A DNA stretch of 64,000 bases, taken from Cacajao melanocephalus. Taxonomy: Eukaryota > Chordata > Mammalia > Primates > Pitheciidae. Position numbers and translations under genes: made by a program. Numbering within the stretch: the stretch's first letter is position 1; each line of letters opens with the position of its first letter. The stretch covers positions 124,001 through 188,000 of the forward strand of contig CAUYLG010005493.1 of NCBI GenBank assembly GCA_963573385.1. Reading direction: 5' to 3'. Below are positions 51,860 through 64,000 of the stretch, piece after piece. The notes under the pieces are model-generated. The model searched no databases, was not told the origin of the DNA, and saw only the letters and a list, made by a program, of their open reading frames with translations.

Positions 51860-52660
51860 CAATGAAAACTAAGTTGAAGGCTGTGGAAGGATTCAATAAA
51901 GTTGAGTTGCTAAAAAAGCAAACAAACAACATTGCCATCAAATTTCATGTGAGTGAGATCATGGTAAAAGATTAGGGGCTGGGCGCGGTGGCTCACGCCT
52001 ATAATCCTAGGACTTTAGGAAGCGAAGGCGGGCGGATCACGAGGTCAGGAGATCGAGACCATCCTGGCCAACATGGTGAAACCCTGTCTCTACCAAAAAT
52101 ATCTTAAAAAAAAATAAATTAGCTGGGCATGGTGGTGCACACCTGTAGTCCCAGCTACTCGAGAGACTGAGGCAGGCTACTCACTTGGACCCGGGAGGCT
52201 GAGGTTGCAGTGAGCCTAGATTGCGCCACTGCACTCAAGCCTGGCGACAGGGCGAGAATTTCTCAAAAAAAAAAAAAAAAGATAAGGAGAAATTTGCAAG
52301 AATCAAAGATTCAGCACTCAGACAGCTTGACAAGAGTCAAAGTTCTTGATCCAACTGAATGCATCCTGAAACTGGAAACTGGCACTATGGGTGTCATCTA
52401 CACAGGAAAGATGACTTGGAGTTTCAATGCTGGCACCACAAACAGTCCTATAGCAAAAGACTGGCAAAATGAATGTACATGTCATATGGCTTCACTAAAA
52501 GACAATGTAGGCATGTGTTTCACAATTCTGGGCTTTATCTGACTTCTTCCTAGGAATTCCCCTCTGCAGCCTCCCTGTACCTCCCAGCTGCAGTTCCCAC
52601 TCTCATCAGATAAGAAGGTGATTACTGTACACAGACTGGCCTCCACAGCACAGGAAATAA
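51860..52660 (+). pseudogene. Unidentified possible processed pseudogene split by an Alu
   Basis: Before the Alu (51860-51965) a frame reads K-L-K-A-V-E-G-F-N-K-V-E-L-L-K-K; after it (52281 on) it continues K-E-K-F-A-R-I-K-D-S, meets a stop, and a second frame reads K-V-L-D-P-T-E-C-I-L-K-L-E-T-G-T to a stop near 52542. An AATAAA lies near 52655. I do not recognise the parent, and a diverged transposon fragment is equally possible. Confidence 0.3.
51977..52280 (+). mobile_element. Alu
   Basis: ggctgggcgcggtggctcac start, A-tail to 52280; near-perfect duplication aaaagattagg / aaaagataagg. Confidence 0.95.
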
Positions 52661-53824
52661 AGCCTTATGATGGACTACCATAACACAGAACCAGGGTTTT
52701 ATGCACCAGAAGGGTCTGGAGTAACATTTTTAGAGACGAATCTCTCATCTTGCAGGTGAGGGCATTGAGGCTAAGAAAGAAGGAATGGGGAGTCACCCAA
52801 GATCCACACAGCCAGCTCCTGACAGGGCCAGAACACAAAGCAGGATCTCCTGTGTGACCCACCCAGATCAGTTTCCAGAATGACAGGCCACTTCCTCAAC
52901 ATCTGTGGCCCAGCCACCGAAAGTTCTGCGTTAGGTCCATCTCTCTTTAAATGGCAAGAGAAAGAACGAACAGGCAGTCCCCGGGGCAGGTGTTACCTTA
53001 CAGTCATCTCATTTCCCACTTCTGTTGCCTGCAAGCAGCCCCTTATCCACCGAAGATCTGCAAAGTGTCTCGTTGCTGTGCCGGAGTGAGATTACCTGGG
53101 GTGGGATGGCTCCTGGATGGCCTGCATGTGGCTGTGCAGAGTCCAGATTCCTCTCCTCCAGCACTGAGGTCGGCTAGGCCCCCCACCCCACCTTCGGCAG
53201 CATGGATCCTGGCACCTCTCAGGAGGACGGCCTATCAGTAGGTACGAGCCTGCCCCGGGCCTGGGAAGGCAGCGTTTTATTTTGTTTGTAAACAATAAGG
53301 TTGAAGTATATTCTGCACAAGGTGTTTTAGGGCAGGGTGATATACACATTGTGTCTGGCTGCACTCGCAGTCAATTTTATGTACTTGAACTCAAGGGCCT
53401 CTTGAATTCAAAGGAGAGTGGCAGGAAAGCACTTGCTAAACTGCAAAATGAGGTACAGGTACATGTTGTTAGGCTTTGCTGAGGCAGAGTTGGCCCTGGC
53501 TCATAACACGCTAGTTACGCTGAGTTGCTTGCCCTCTGTGCATCTCTCGAGACCAGCATCCCTCCTAGAACAGTTGTGCAGCCTGAGTTTCCACCCCGGG
53601 GCTTCTGCGCTAGAGGCTTCCTCAGCCTGCAACACCTTCTCTCTGCTTCACCTCCCATAGAGGCTTCCTTCTTTCTATCCTCATCCCAGGTTGAACGTCC
53701 CTCCCGAGATGGGCCTCCCTGACCACTGCACCCTAAATAAATGGCCATCCCGTTTCTGGTCTATCCAGCACCCTGCTGGAATTCCCTCAATTAGCACTTA
53801 CCATCCTTTGCTATTCCCCTGTCC

Positions 53825-54265
53825 CCTTTTATTTTAAATTGCGGTAAATATAAATAACATGAAATTTATTAAACTTTTTTTTTTTATACAGGATCTCACT
53901 CTGCCACCCAGGCTGGAGTGCAGTAACATGATCATGGCTCATTGCAGCTTTGACTTCCCAGGCTCAAGCAATCCTTCCGCCTTAGCTTCCTGAGTAGTAG
54001 CTAGGACTACAGGTGCACACTACCATTCCCAGCTTGCTTATTGATTTATTTATGGTAGAGATGAGGGTCTTTCTATGTCGTCCAGGCTAGTCTCAAACTC
54101 CTGGGCTTAAGCAATCCTCCTGCTTTGGTCTCCCAAAGTGCTGGGATGACAGGCATGAGCCGCTATGCCTGGCCCCTTTTAAACATTTGTAAGTGTGTAG
54201 TTCAGTGGCATTAAGTGCACCCACATTGCCTTGCAGCCATCACCACCATCCATCTCTAGAACTAC
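53825..54265 (-). mobile_element. L1-like fragment split by an Alu
   Basis: 'ttgcggtaaatataaataac' before and 'ttcagtggcattaagtgcac' plus 'catcaccaccatccatctc' after the Alu form one L1 stretch. Confidence 0.75.
53870..54175 (-). mobile_element. Alu, old
   Basis: Reverse Alu, ggatctcactctgccaccc to gagccgctatgcctggccc. Confidence 0.9.
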
Positions 54266-55483
54266 CCGCATTATTAATTTATCTACTTGTTTACTGCTGC
54301 CTCCCGCAACTGGTAGCTCCACGTGAGCAGGGGCTGTGTCTGTGCCTGTCTTTTTGCTCACTGTATCCCAAATGCCTGGCATAATGCCTGGCCCATAGTA
54401 GGCGCTCAATAAAGGGTGTTCAAGAAACAGAATGAGTGTCTTGTAAAGGGTATAGTGCCGTGCACAAAAACAAGAGAGGGCAACATGTGCATTTTTCCAT
54501 ACAACCCTGAGACAAGACCAAATTTCCTGGCAGCCTCAGTCACCAGATAACAATTTCAGGTTCTGTCAAAGTCTGTGGGGGCAAAACCGCTGAGAGCTCC
54601 ATTTCTTTCCTGGTTCCAGGCCCCTCTGTGAGGTCAAGAATGAAGATATATGATCACACAAACCACCTGACATCAACACTCACCATTTCAACACATCAGC
54701 TCTACCGAGAGCAACATTTTATCAGTTGCTGAAGGGCAGACACAAAAATAGACTGCAGGGATCAAATGCCACCCTCAGCTGCTCTCTTGACTCTCAGGAG
54801 TGAAAGTTCCTGCCTGGCATCCGAGGACCCCAGGGCCTGGGGACCTGAAGGCAGAGGTCAGCTGTTACAGCAGTTACACAGATTTTAGAAGGTGGAGCCA
54901 GGGCTGGAATTAGGGTGCCTTAGACACCAAAATACTCAGTCATCAAGGTAGATCATATTTTAATGCAATTTACAAACGAATGCAAAATATCCACCCAAGA
55001 TTAACAAAATACCAAAATTCTCTGTAAAATTGAGGTCAGTAGTGAAGATGTTTGTGCTCTTGCCTCAGGTTCCTGTAGGATTATGCATGACCCTGTCACT
55101 GTTGCTGGTTTTGTTTTAAAATTGGATATTTTGCTCAGCATGGATATTTTCACATCAATTATTTTTTAAACATAAATACAAATAGGATTGATCTTGATGA
55201 CTGAGTTTGTTGGCATCTCCTTAAATTCTATGCCAGACTCAAGTGCCTCCTTTGCCTCACCTTAGCCCTCACCTGCGTGGCATTAGATGAGGAAAGTTGC
55301 TGTTCGTGCAAGTAACAAAAATGGGACCATGTCTCAGGTCATGCCATTTAGTGGGGCTTCAGTTTCAACATCTCTGAAGTAGGGCCCATGACCTCCTAGT
55401 TGCTGTGGAATTGTTCCAGCCCTCATGAGGTATTTTGGATGGGGGTTTAGGAAAAGTGTAAAGTGCTTATAAGAAACTTTCTG

Positions 55484-55790
<307 letters not shown>

Positions 55791-56224
55791 ACTTTCCAGG
55801 AACTCTTATTAAGTTCTTTCTCCAAGATGGTAAATGGCCTGCCAGGGTGGGGGTGGTATACAAAACACTTGCCCTATTTCTAATGAAAGGAGTGAAGTTC
55901 GTGAAATGCATCGACTTTGCTTAAGAAAAGAAAGAGACTGGAGCGGATTCCTGGTTCTTCCTGCAATCAGGATGTCCTCTGGCGGTCCACTCACTGGAAC
56001 GTCCGACCCCAGTCCTGAGTCGGACGGAAAGCAAAGGGTGACTTCTAGATTACGTCGCACAGCTGAAGGGGCGACCACTGACACCCTGCTCAGGAGCTGG
56101 CAGGTGCTTCCTTTCCTTCTCATGTTGTATGAGATTTCCTCAAAATCCGGATGTGCCTAGGGCCACGCCAGCCACCCTCCTGTGTCAGGAGGATGACAAA
56201 GTACCGGGCTTTGGGAGGATAGAA

Positions 56225-57078
<854 letters not shown>

Positions 57079-57806
57079 TCAGCTGAGAAGCCCTTTTTCC
57101 TGTAAACACTGTTATAAATAACCCAGAAAGAGGCTGAAAGGGGGTCCTGGCAAGAAAGTGAAGGTCAGGCAGCCCCTTCATGGCATTTAAGGAAATGTCA
57201 CGCTCAACAGGACAGCAAAGTGCCACTGCACACCTTCAGCCCAGTGCTGCCCAGGGCTGACTGCAGCCTTGCTGTCAAGCCAGAGCGCCCAGGGAGCACT
57301 CCCACACCCAGGATATGCAGCTCTAAGGTGGCGGGCTCCTGGGGTCTATAAAGAGACAGGGGACCCTCAGGTGGGTGGACAGGCAGTGGATAGCTGGCAA
57401 TTCCCCCTTCCCAGTAGTCTGGGGGCCTTGGCGGGCCAGAGCTGAAGTCAGTTCCCCAATAACCCAGGCCAGGACTCCACACCAGCCTGGGCTTGTCAGC
57501 CAACACATGACCAGGCCGAGGGAGCGATGACTCAGCAATGCTCAGCCCACAGCTGCCCCTGCTGCTGCACAGCGTGGGAGCTGGAGGGGCCTCACAGCCC
57601 ATCTGGTCCTGTGGTTCCCACGCTGGGCTCCCTGGGGAACCCCCACAGCTCCACCATGGCCCTGGGCTTTGAAATGGGAGGGATTATGAAGGAGTTAATT
57701 AGGTTTTCCATATTTATTAACCAAAAGCCATACAGTGGCAACCCATCATATTCCTATTTAACTAGAGTGAATTCTACATTATGTGCTTGGCCAAAAAGAT
57801 AAATAG

Positions 57807-58098
57807 GCCAGGCACAGTGACTCACACCTGTAATCCCAGCACCAAGGGGGCCAGATCACCTGAGGTCAAGAGTTCAAGACCAGCCTGGCCAACATGGCAA
57901 AACCCCATCTCTACTAAAAATACAAAAGTTAGCCAAGCGTGGTGGTGCATGCCTGTAATCCCAGCTACTCAGGAGGCTGAGGCAGGACAATCGCTTGAAC
58001 CCGGGTGGCAGAGGTTACAGTGAGCTGAGATCACGTCACTGCTCTCCAGCCTGGGCAACAGAACAAGACTCTGTCTTAAAAAACAAACAAACAAAAGA
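57807..58098 (+). mobile_element. Alu
   Basis: ggccaggcacagtgactcac start; AAAC-rich tail. A short deletion follows 'cccagcacc'. Confidence 0.93.
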
Positions 58099-58870
58099 AA
58101 CCCATAAAATAAATAAAAAGTCACATTTTTATTTCCTTCTTACACATTAGAAATAGGGTGACGTATCTTGCATATGAATTCTATATTTGCATACACTCAT
58201 ATACACATACCTGTTTTCCATATATACTACTTCGTGGGCTATTTAAGGACTCTATGAGGTTAATTTAACCCACACCCCAAAGTAAGAAACCACTCCCCAA
58301 GTACATGGTATTTACCACTCAGAGTGTCTGAGCAGCCTGTGAGAGTCCAGCAAAGTGGGGATTCCCTATTTTATCTATTTGACTTTGAAAGAACGGGGAG
58401 GGACAAGTTCTCCATGCCTGTTAGTACCTTTGAAAGTCTTCCTGGGTTCAGGAAGCCTGGGCAACAATCACAGAGGAGGAAGCACAGGCTCCCATCAAGA
58501 GGGGCAGGGCTTGCCCACCAGGCCCAGCAAGCTGGAGGCAGAATGGACACCAGGGTTTGCTGCTCACTCTCCTGCTGAAAACCCTCCCGACTTCTCACTG
58601 CCCTTGACAAAAACCCCAGAGTCCTCAGGGGCCGAGTGCAGCTGGAGCCTGCCTGCTTTCTCCCCACCTCCTGGACTCTCCCACTCTCCCCTTACAGTAG
58701 GCATGGTGGCCTTCTTTCTTCCCCTGGAACACAACCCTCTGGCTAGGGCTGTCCACCTGGGATACCTCCCCCAGGTCCTGGGAGCGAGCACCTTCCCACC
58801 GTTCAGTCTCAGTGAGAGAGGCCTTCCCCCACACTCCAGTCCATCTGCTCACAGGGATTACATCACTGTG

Positions 58871-59168
<298 letters not shown>

Positions 59169-60129
59169 CACATCACTGTGTTTTGAGCATAGCATGGACC
59201 CAGGGACCACCTGTCTCCTCTCTAGAATATAAACTGTGCAAGCACCTGACCTTGTCTTTTGCTGAGTCCCTGCACCTGGAAAGGTGCCAAGCACTGAGTA
59301 GGTGCTTACTAACCCTTTGCAGGATGGGAGGGTGTGGGGTGGAGGGCAGGGGCGCCATTTCCCAGGTCAGTTTTGGCATCTCTGCCTCACACTATTGTGA
59401 AGCCTGCACTCTCTCTCACACTCACCCCCCACTTTACTGGGGGTTGGGGGGTGGTTTCCTTCCGCATCCATTTATTCCCTTATGGAAACTCTTGCCTTTC
59501 CTTTTCCAGTGGGTCAGATGATGAGAAACGCAGACCCACAGGATCCCAGATCAAGCTGGTGGGAAAGAGGTTCTCTTTGGCCCCAGCAGGCCCTCTTTGG
59601 TCATGTGGTCAGTGAGGGCCAAAGGCCAAGGGAAGCCAAGGAGGCCTGCTGAGCAGACCCTCACTCACTCAGGACCTGCAGATCCAAGGCCCTGGCTGGC
59701 CTTTCTAGCCACTGCTGAGGCTGCCTTACGTAGAAGTGCGTTCCAGAGTGAAGAACTGGGCGAGTACAGCGGATCTGTGTCAATTGAATCGCACGTCTCC
59801 ACTCTCCCTTCTTCTCAAGTAGCAGGGATGTGTCCTGGGTTAGGGGTGGTACTGCAGCAGGCTCCCCACCCCGGGCCTCCTCACTAGGTGCTAATGACAG
59901 AATAACAGGCACCTGAACTCGGAAAGGGAGACAAGCAGATTACCACCCAGGACGGAGAGAAATAGGCAGGAGGTGAGGAGCTCTCTCAATTACAGAACAA
60001 GGAGGTCTTTTGTCAAGTGAAGCCCCTGCCATACCCACATGTAAGTACTACCTGAACCCATTTTCTTGCCCTACTAGGTTTCTCCCAGTCTACTAGGATT
60101 GAGGGTCTTGGGGCTCATAAAAATCCTTT

Positions 60130-60265
60130 ATGCTATAAATTCTCCCATTTGATACTCACAACAGGGCAGAGAAGCCATTTTTTCAACAGGAAAGCTGAGG
60201 TTCAGAGAGGGAAAGTGAGCTGCCTAAAGTCACACAGCAAGTCAAAGAGAGGACCAGGATTAGAA
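60130..60265 (+). mobile_element. MIR
   Basis: 'tgaggttcagagagggaaag' and 'cctaaagtcacacagcaagt' (MIR core, reverse consensus reading). Confidence 0.75.
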
Positions 60266-62889
60266 CCTCAAGACCTCTGAGTCCTTGTGGAAGCAATAGA
60301 AGAGAACACTGGATAGGGAGTCACAACCCTGAATCCTCTGTGCGTGGAATTTTGGAGGAGTCCCTCTACTTCTCTGAGCCTCAGTTCCCCATATTCCAGC
60401 ACTGGTCAACCTCAGAGAGCACAGCCATTTAACCAGGGCCCTGGGACAGGCAGGGTCAGCACGTGGGCAGGGTGGGAAAGTGTCAGGTGCCCCATCAGCA
60501 ATTCCTAAAAAGGAGGAAAGACGGTGGGGGTGGAGGTGGTGAGTATTGAGAGCTGGTGAATTCCTCAAGCGGGAGAATCCCTTAAGCGGCAAGTGGGAGC
60601 TCTGCTGGCTCCTCCCTATGCTACTCACGGTGTGGTCCATGAACTAGCTGCATCAGCCTCTCCTGGAGCTTATTAAATACTGCTGCCCTTCACACTCATC
60701 CCAGACGCCCGAATCAGAATCTATGTTTTAACAAAACACCTAGGTGATTCGCAATCACATTTAAGTTTGGGAAGCAAAAATGTTTAAATGAAGAGTCAGA
60801 TCCTTATCATGTGACCATGGGTGCAACACCTGAGTCCTCCCAGCCCCAGCTGCCCCATCTGTAGAGAGAAAACTGTGTATGCCTCACAGAAATGTCGTGA
60901 GGGCTCTGCAAAGTCATGTGTGCCAAGAGCCCAGCCCAGAGCCTGGTAGGCAACAGCTGTCCAAACTGCTAGCTTCCTTCCTTCTCGAGAGGCCAGAAGG
61001 AAGGAGGCTTCAGCCTCCATTCCAAGTCCTGCTGCACATCTGGGAGGCAAGGAATAGACCCCCATGGGGCGACAACAGATGGGGACAGGGTGGGAGCTGA
61101 GGGAAAGGAGGAGAGGAAGTCAAGAAGAAAAATAAAAACAAGCAGCAGAGACCATCTGAATCCCGCGAGGCAGGCGACATGCAAAGCCCAGAGACGGGGC
61201 CAGTTCACCTCACGTGGCAAAGTGAGTGCTGCCAGAAGCCAGCAAGCCAGGAGGGATGGAGGAGCGAGGGCCACGTGGCTGTGTCCTTGCCGACTATGTG
61301 GGACAAGGCTTATCCAGACCAGCTCTGAACTGGTTTCTGAGGTCAGGGCAGACACTACACTGAGGGTCGCTGGAGCAACCAGACAGAAGCTGGGGCCTTG
61401 GGCCAAGCCCTGAGAAGGGTCAAAGTGAACTGGAGAACACTTATCCAGAGGACCGGCAACCAGAGGAGCTTGGGAGTCGGAGGTGGGGTGGTGCTGACCT
61501 GTGGAATCTTGGCCAGATGATTTCACTTCTCTGGGCCTCAGTGAAATAGGGGACACCCACCCGCTTAGGGTTCTTATGAGGATTAATGAGAAGGGCTTCA
61601 TGTAGTGTCTAGCACAAAGTAAGTACTCAAAAGACAACGGCCATCTGTGAGATGACTACACAAGAGTCCTTAAGCAACTACAGATGCAGCCTCTCTGGGC
61701 TGCTGAGGCTCCCTGCACCATCCTGACACCCAGTCGCTGGCTTAACCCTTCATCATCTGAGACGGACCCCATTCACACCACCAACTCACACGTCCATGGC
61801 AGCTACAGCCTCCCGCCTCTATTCCACCCCCCACAAGGCTGGACACAAAGCAGCCGCAGCTGTCTTCTCAAGACACAGACCTGACCCCACTGGCTCCCTC
61901 TGACTCCTCCCAGGTAAAGACTGAAAGCCTTCCTGTGGCCTTAAGGTCCTGCATGGTCTGTCTCCTGCCTCCCCGTCCCACATCATTTCACACCAGCACC
62001 CACTCCCTCCTGCCACTCTGAGCCCTGCTGTCTTCTTTCCACCCCTGGCACTCGATAGGATCTGTCCCCTGACAGAGCCCCTTCACATACTGTTCCCTCT
62101 CCCTGGAACACGCTTCCTACACGGAGGCTTTGCCTACTTATCTCCTATTCATCCTTCACTCTACTTCCTCGAGGAAGCTTTTTTTTTTGAGCTTGCAGAT
62201 CATATGAGGAGCCCTACTGCACCCTCGCACGGTCTTCTAGAGGTCCAGAGGCTTCTGGAGCTAAGCACACTGGGAAATTAGGCATTTATTATTAAATATT
62301 TATTTGCATGAGTATATTATTAATGCTCACTACTGTATCCCTGGCACCTGGCACACAGTAAGTGCTCAATAAACACTTGGAGAGGGGGTTAGGAGCCTGG
62401 CCATTCCCTTCCGCCCATATCACCCACTCATCCTACAAGGTCCTGCTCTCTATTCATCCCCTAGGTCTTAATTCTCCATACACATGGGACAAACCCTGAC
62501 ACTGCCTGATCCATACCCTATATCCATGACCCACAGGCCCGGCGCCAGAGATCTAAACGTTTCTAGATCTGATTTTCTTGAAAGCAGCTTTGGGTCATGG
62601 CCAAGGGAGGCGTGTGCCGCCGCCTCGGCAGTAAACGCTGATGAAGCTGTCTGGACCAGCTGAGCTGAGATCAGGAAATGCCAAGATTTAAAAGCATCCG
62701 GAACCCATTTATTTATTGTTGTTCTTGCACTTCCAGGCTATTTTGAGCTTCAGATCAATCGGGTGGCCCTCTTCCCTCCAAACATCGCTCCTGAAACACC
62801 CAACATGCACCTGGCCCCACCTGTTGGGGCTCAGCTCCCCCTGCCCCATCTGTCACATGACAACAGCAGCAAAAACAGGGGAGGCCATT

Positions 62890-63065
62890 TACCAGGTGCC
62901 TCTGTGAGTAGCAAGTGCTCTCACCAAAAAGTCCCTAACAGTCCCAAAGGGAGGTATTGTTAGCTCCATTTGAGACATGGGGAAATTGAAACTCAAAGAG
63001 GTGAAGAAATTTGTCCAGGGTCACAGAGCTAGAGAGTGCTGAAACTGGGATTTGACCCCAGATCT
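62890..63065 (+). mobile_element. MIR
   Basis: 'gaaactcaaagaggtgaaga' and 'ccagggtcacagagctagag' match the MIR core. Confidence 0.75.
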
Positions 63066-63541
63066 TCCAAATCCGAAGGCCAGGCTCAACATCCCTCGGC
63101 AACACAGCCTCCCTCACTTCTGTCAAAGCTCCCCATACACCCTGTGGGTTTTCTTATCTCTGAGTTCTTGGTGATATCTTTCCAGCCACCTGCTATGACC
63201 ACCAATGTTTCGAATCACCGGTCAAAAGCCACCCCTCCCCACATGCACTGCTATGAGAAGACTGCCAAGATGGGCTGTTAGGTGGAAGTGGATGTTAATG
63301 TTTTATGATCCTGTTTACCTTTTTTTTTAATGATGCATAGATAGGCAGTTCATATATCCATAGATTATTGCTAGAAGGACACACAAGAATAGGAGGAGTT
63401 GGAAGGAACAGGAATAAGGAATTGGTTGGGCATGGGGGAGGTCACAGCATATTTACTTTCTATTTTATGTCCTTCTTTACTCTTTGGAGATTTTTATTTT
63501 TATCATATACATGCTGCACCTCATTCCTCAAAACCCAATTC

Positions 63542-63869
63542 TGGCCAAGTGCAGTGGCTCATGCCTGTAATCCCAGCACTTTGGGAGGCCGAGACGGGTG
63601 AATTACCTGAGGTCAGGAGTTCGAGACCAATCTGGCCAATATGGCGAAACCAGCTCTACTACAAGAAATACAAAAATTAGCCAGGCACAGTGGCATATGC
63701 CTGTAGTCCCAGCTACTCAGGAGGCTGAGGCAGAAGAATCACTTGAACCCAGGAGGCAGAGGTTGCATTGAGTCGAGATCACACCACTGCATTCCAGCCT
63801 GGGCAACAAGAGCAAGACCCAATCTCAAACAAAACAAAACAAAACAAAACAAAACAAAACAAAACAAAA
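63542..63869 (+). mobile_element. Alu with (AAAAC)n tail
   Basis: ggccaagtgcagtggctcat start; tail of repeated AAAAC units from 63829; aaacccaattc on both sides. Confidence 0.95.
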
Positions 63870-64000
63870 AACAAACCCAATTCACATGCCACCTCCTCTA
63901 TGGAGCCTGCCCTGATTGCCCCAGCTTCTCCTTCCTCCGTTTGCTCTCTGGGCATTTAGATCGCTGAGGCTGTGTCCCCAGTGTACATACGTATCAGCAG

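Overview
The window is primate nuclear DNA. It carries spliced genes with GT/AG introns, about 30 Alu elements in both orientations, older L1, L2, MIR and MaLR copies, and microsatellites. I recognise two genes from their translations. The predicted PGC-1beta protein differs at many positions from the human protein as I remember it, mostly in its disordered parts. The source is therefore probably a non-human simian, but I cannot name the species.

Layout. Bases 1-4485 (+ strand) hold the 3' end of PDE6A: its last intron, the terminal coding exon (1740-1816) that ends in a CaaX prenylation box, and a 3' UTR of about 2.7 kb. Bases 4486-7424 are a short intergenic gap. From about 7425 to the end of the window (- strand) lies PPARGC1B (PGC-1beta), arranged tail-to-tail with PDE6A. 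It has a 3' UTR of about 7.4 kb (7425-14845), exons 12 to 2 (14846-42660), and at least 21 kb of intron 1 (42661-64000). Exon 1, its promoter and the intron-1 microRNA known from human (miR-378a) are not in the window and should lie beyond base 64000.

All eleven PPARGC1B exon boundaries were set by canonical AG/GT sites and continuous codon phase. With the 26-residue first exon known from human, the protein would be 1025 aa. It has an N-terminal activation domain, three leucine-rich receptor boxes (LLAEL, LQKLL, LRELL), a poly-Glu tract, a DHDY HCF-1-type motif, a second acidic/Ser tract, and an RRM split across exons 10 and 11. Every exon is open and nothing looks pseudogenised.

The two genes do not form an operon or pathway. 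PDE6A encodes the rod photoreceptor phosphodiesterase alpha subunit, and PPARGC1B encodes a coactivator of mitochondrial and lipid-metabolism genes. No prokaryotic, CRISPR or new gene system was found. The most unusual observations are a perfect 72-bp direct repeat on either side of PPARGC1B exon 12, a diverged repeat pair in introns 5 and 7, a G7-N2-G7 tract just downstream of the 37-nt exon 6, a 3'-truncated Alu that still has a 13-bp direct repeat, and an unidentified possible processed pseudogene split by an Alu.
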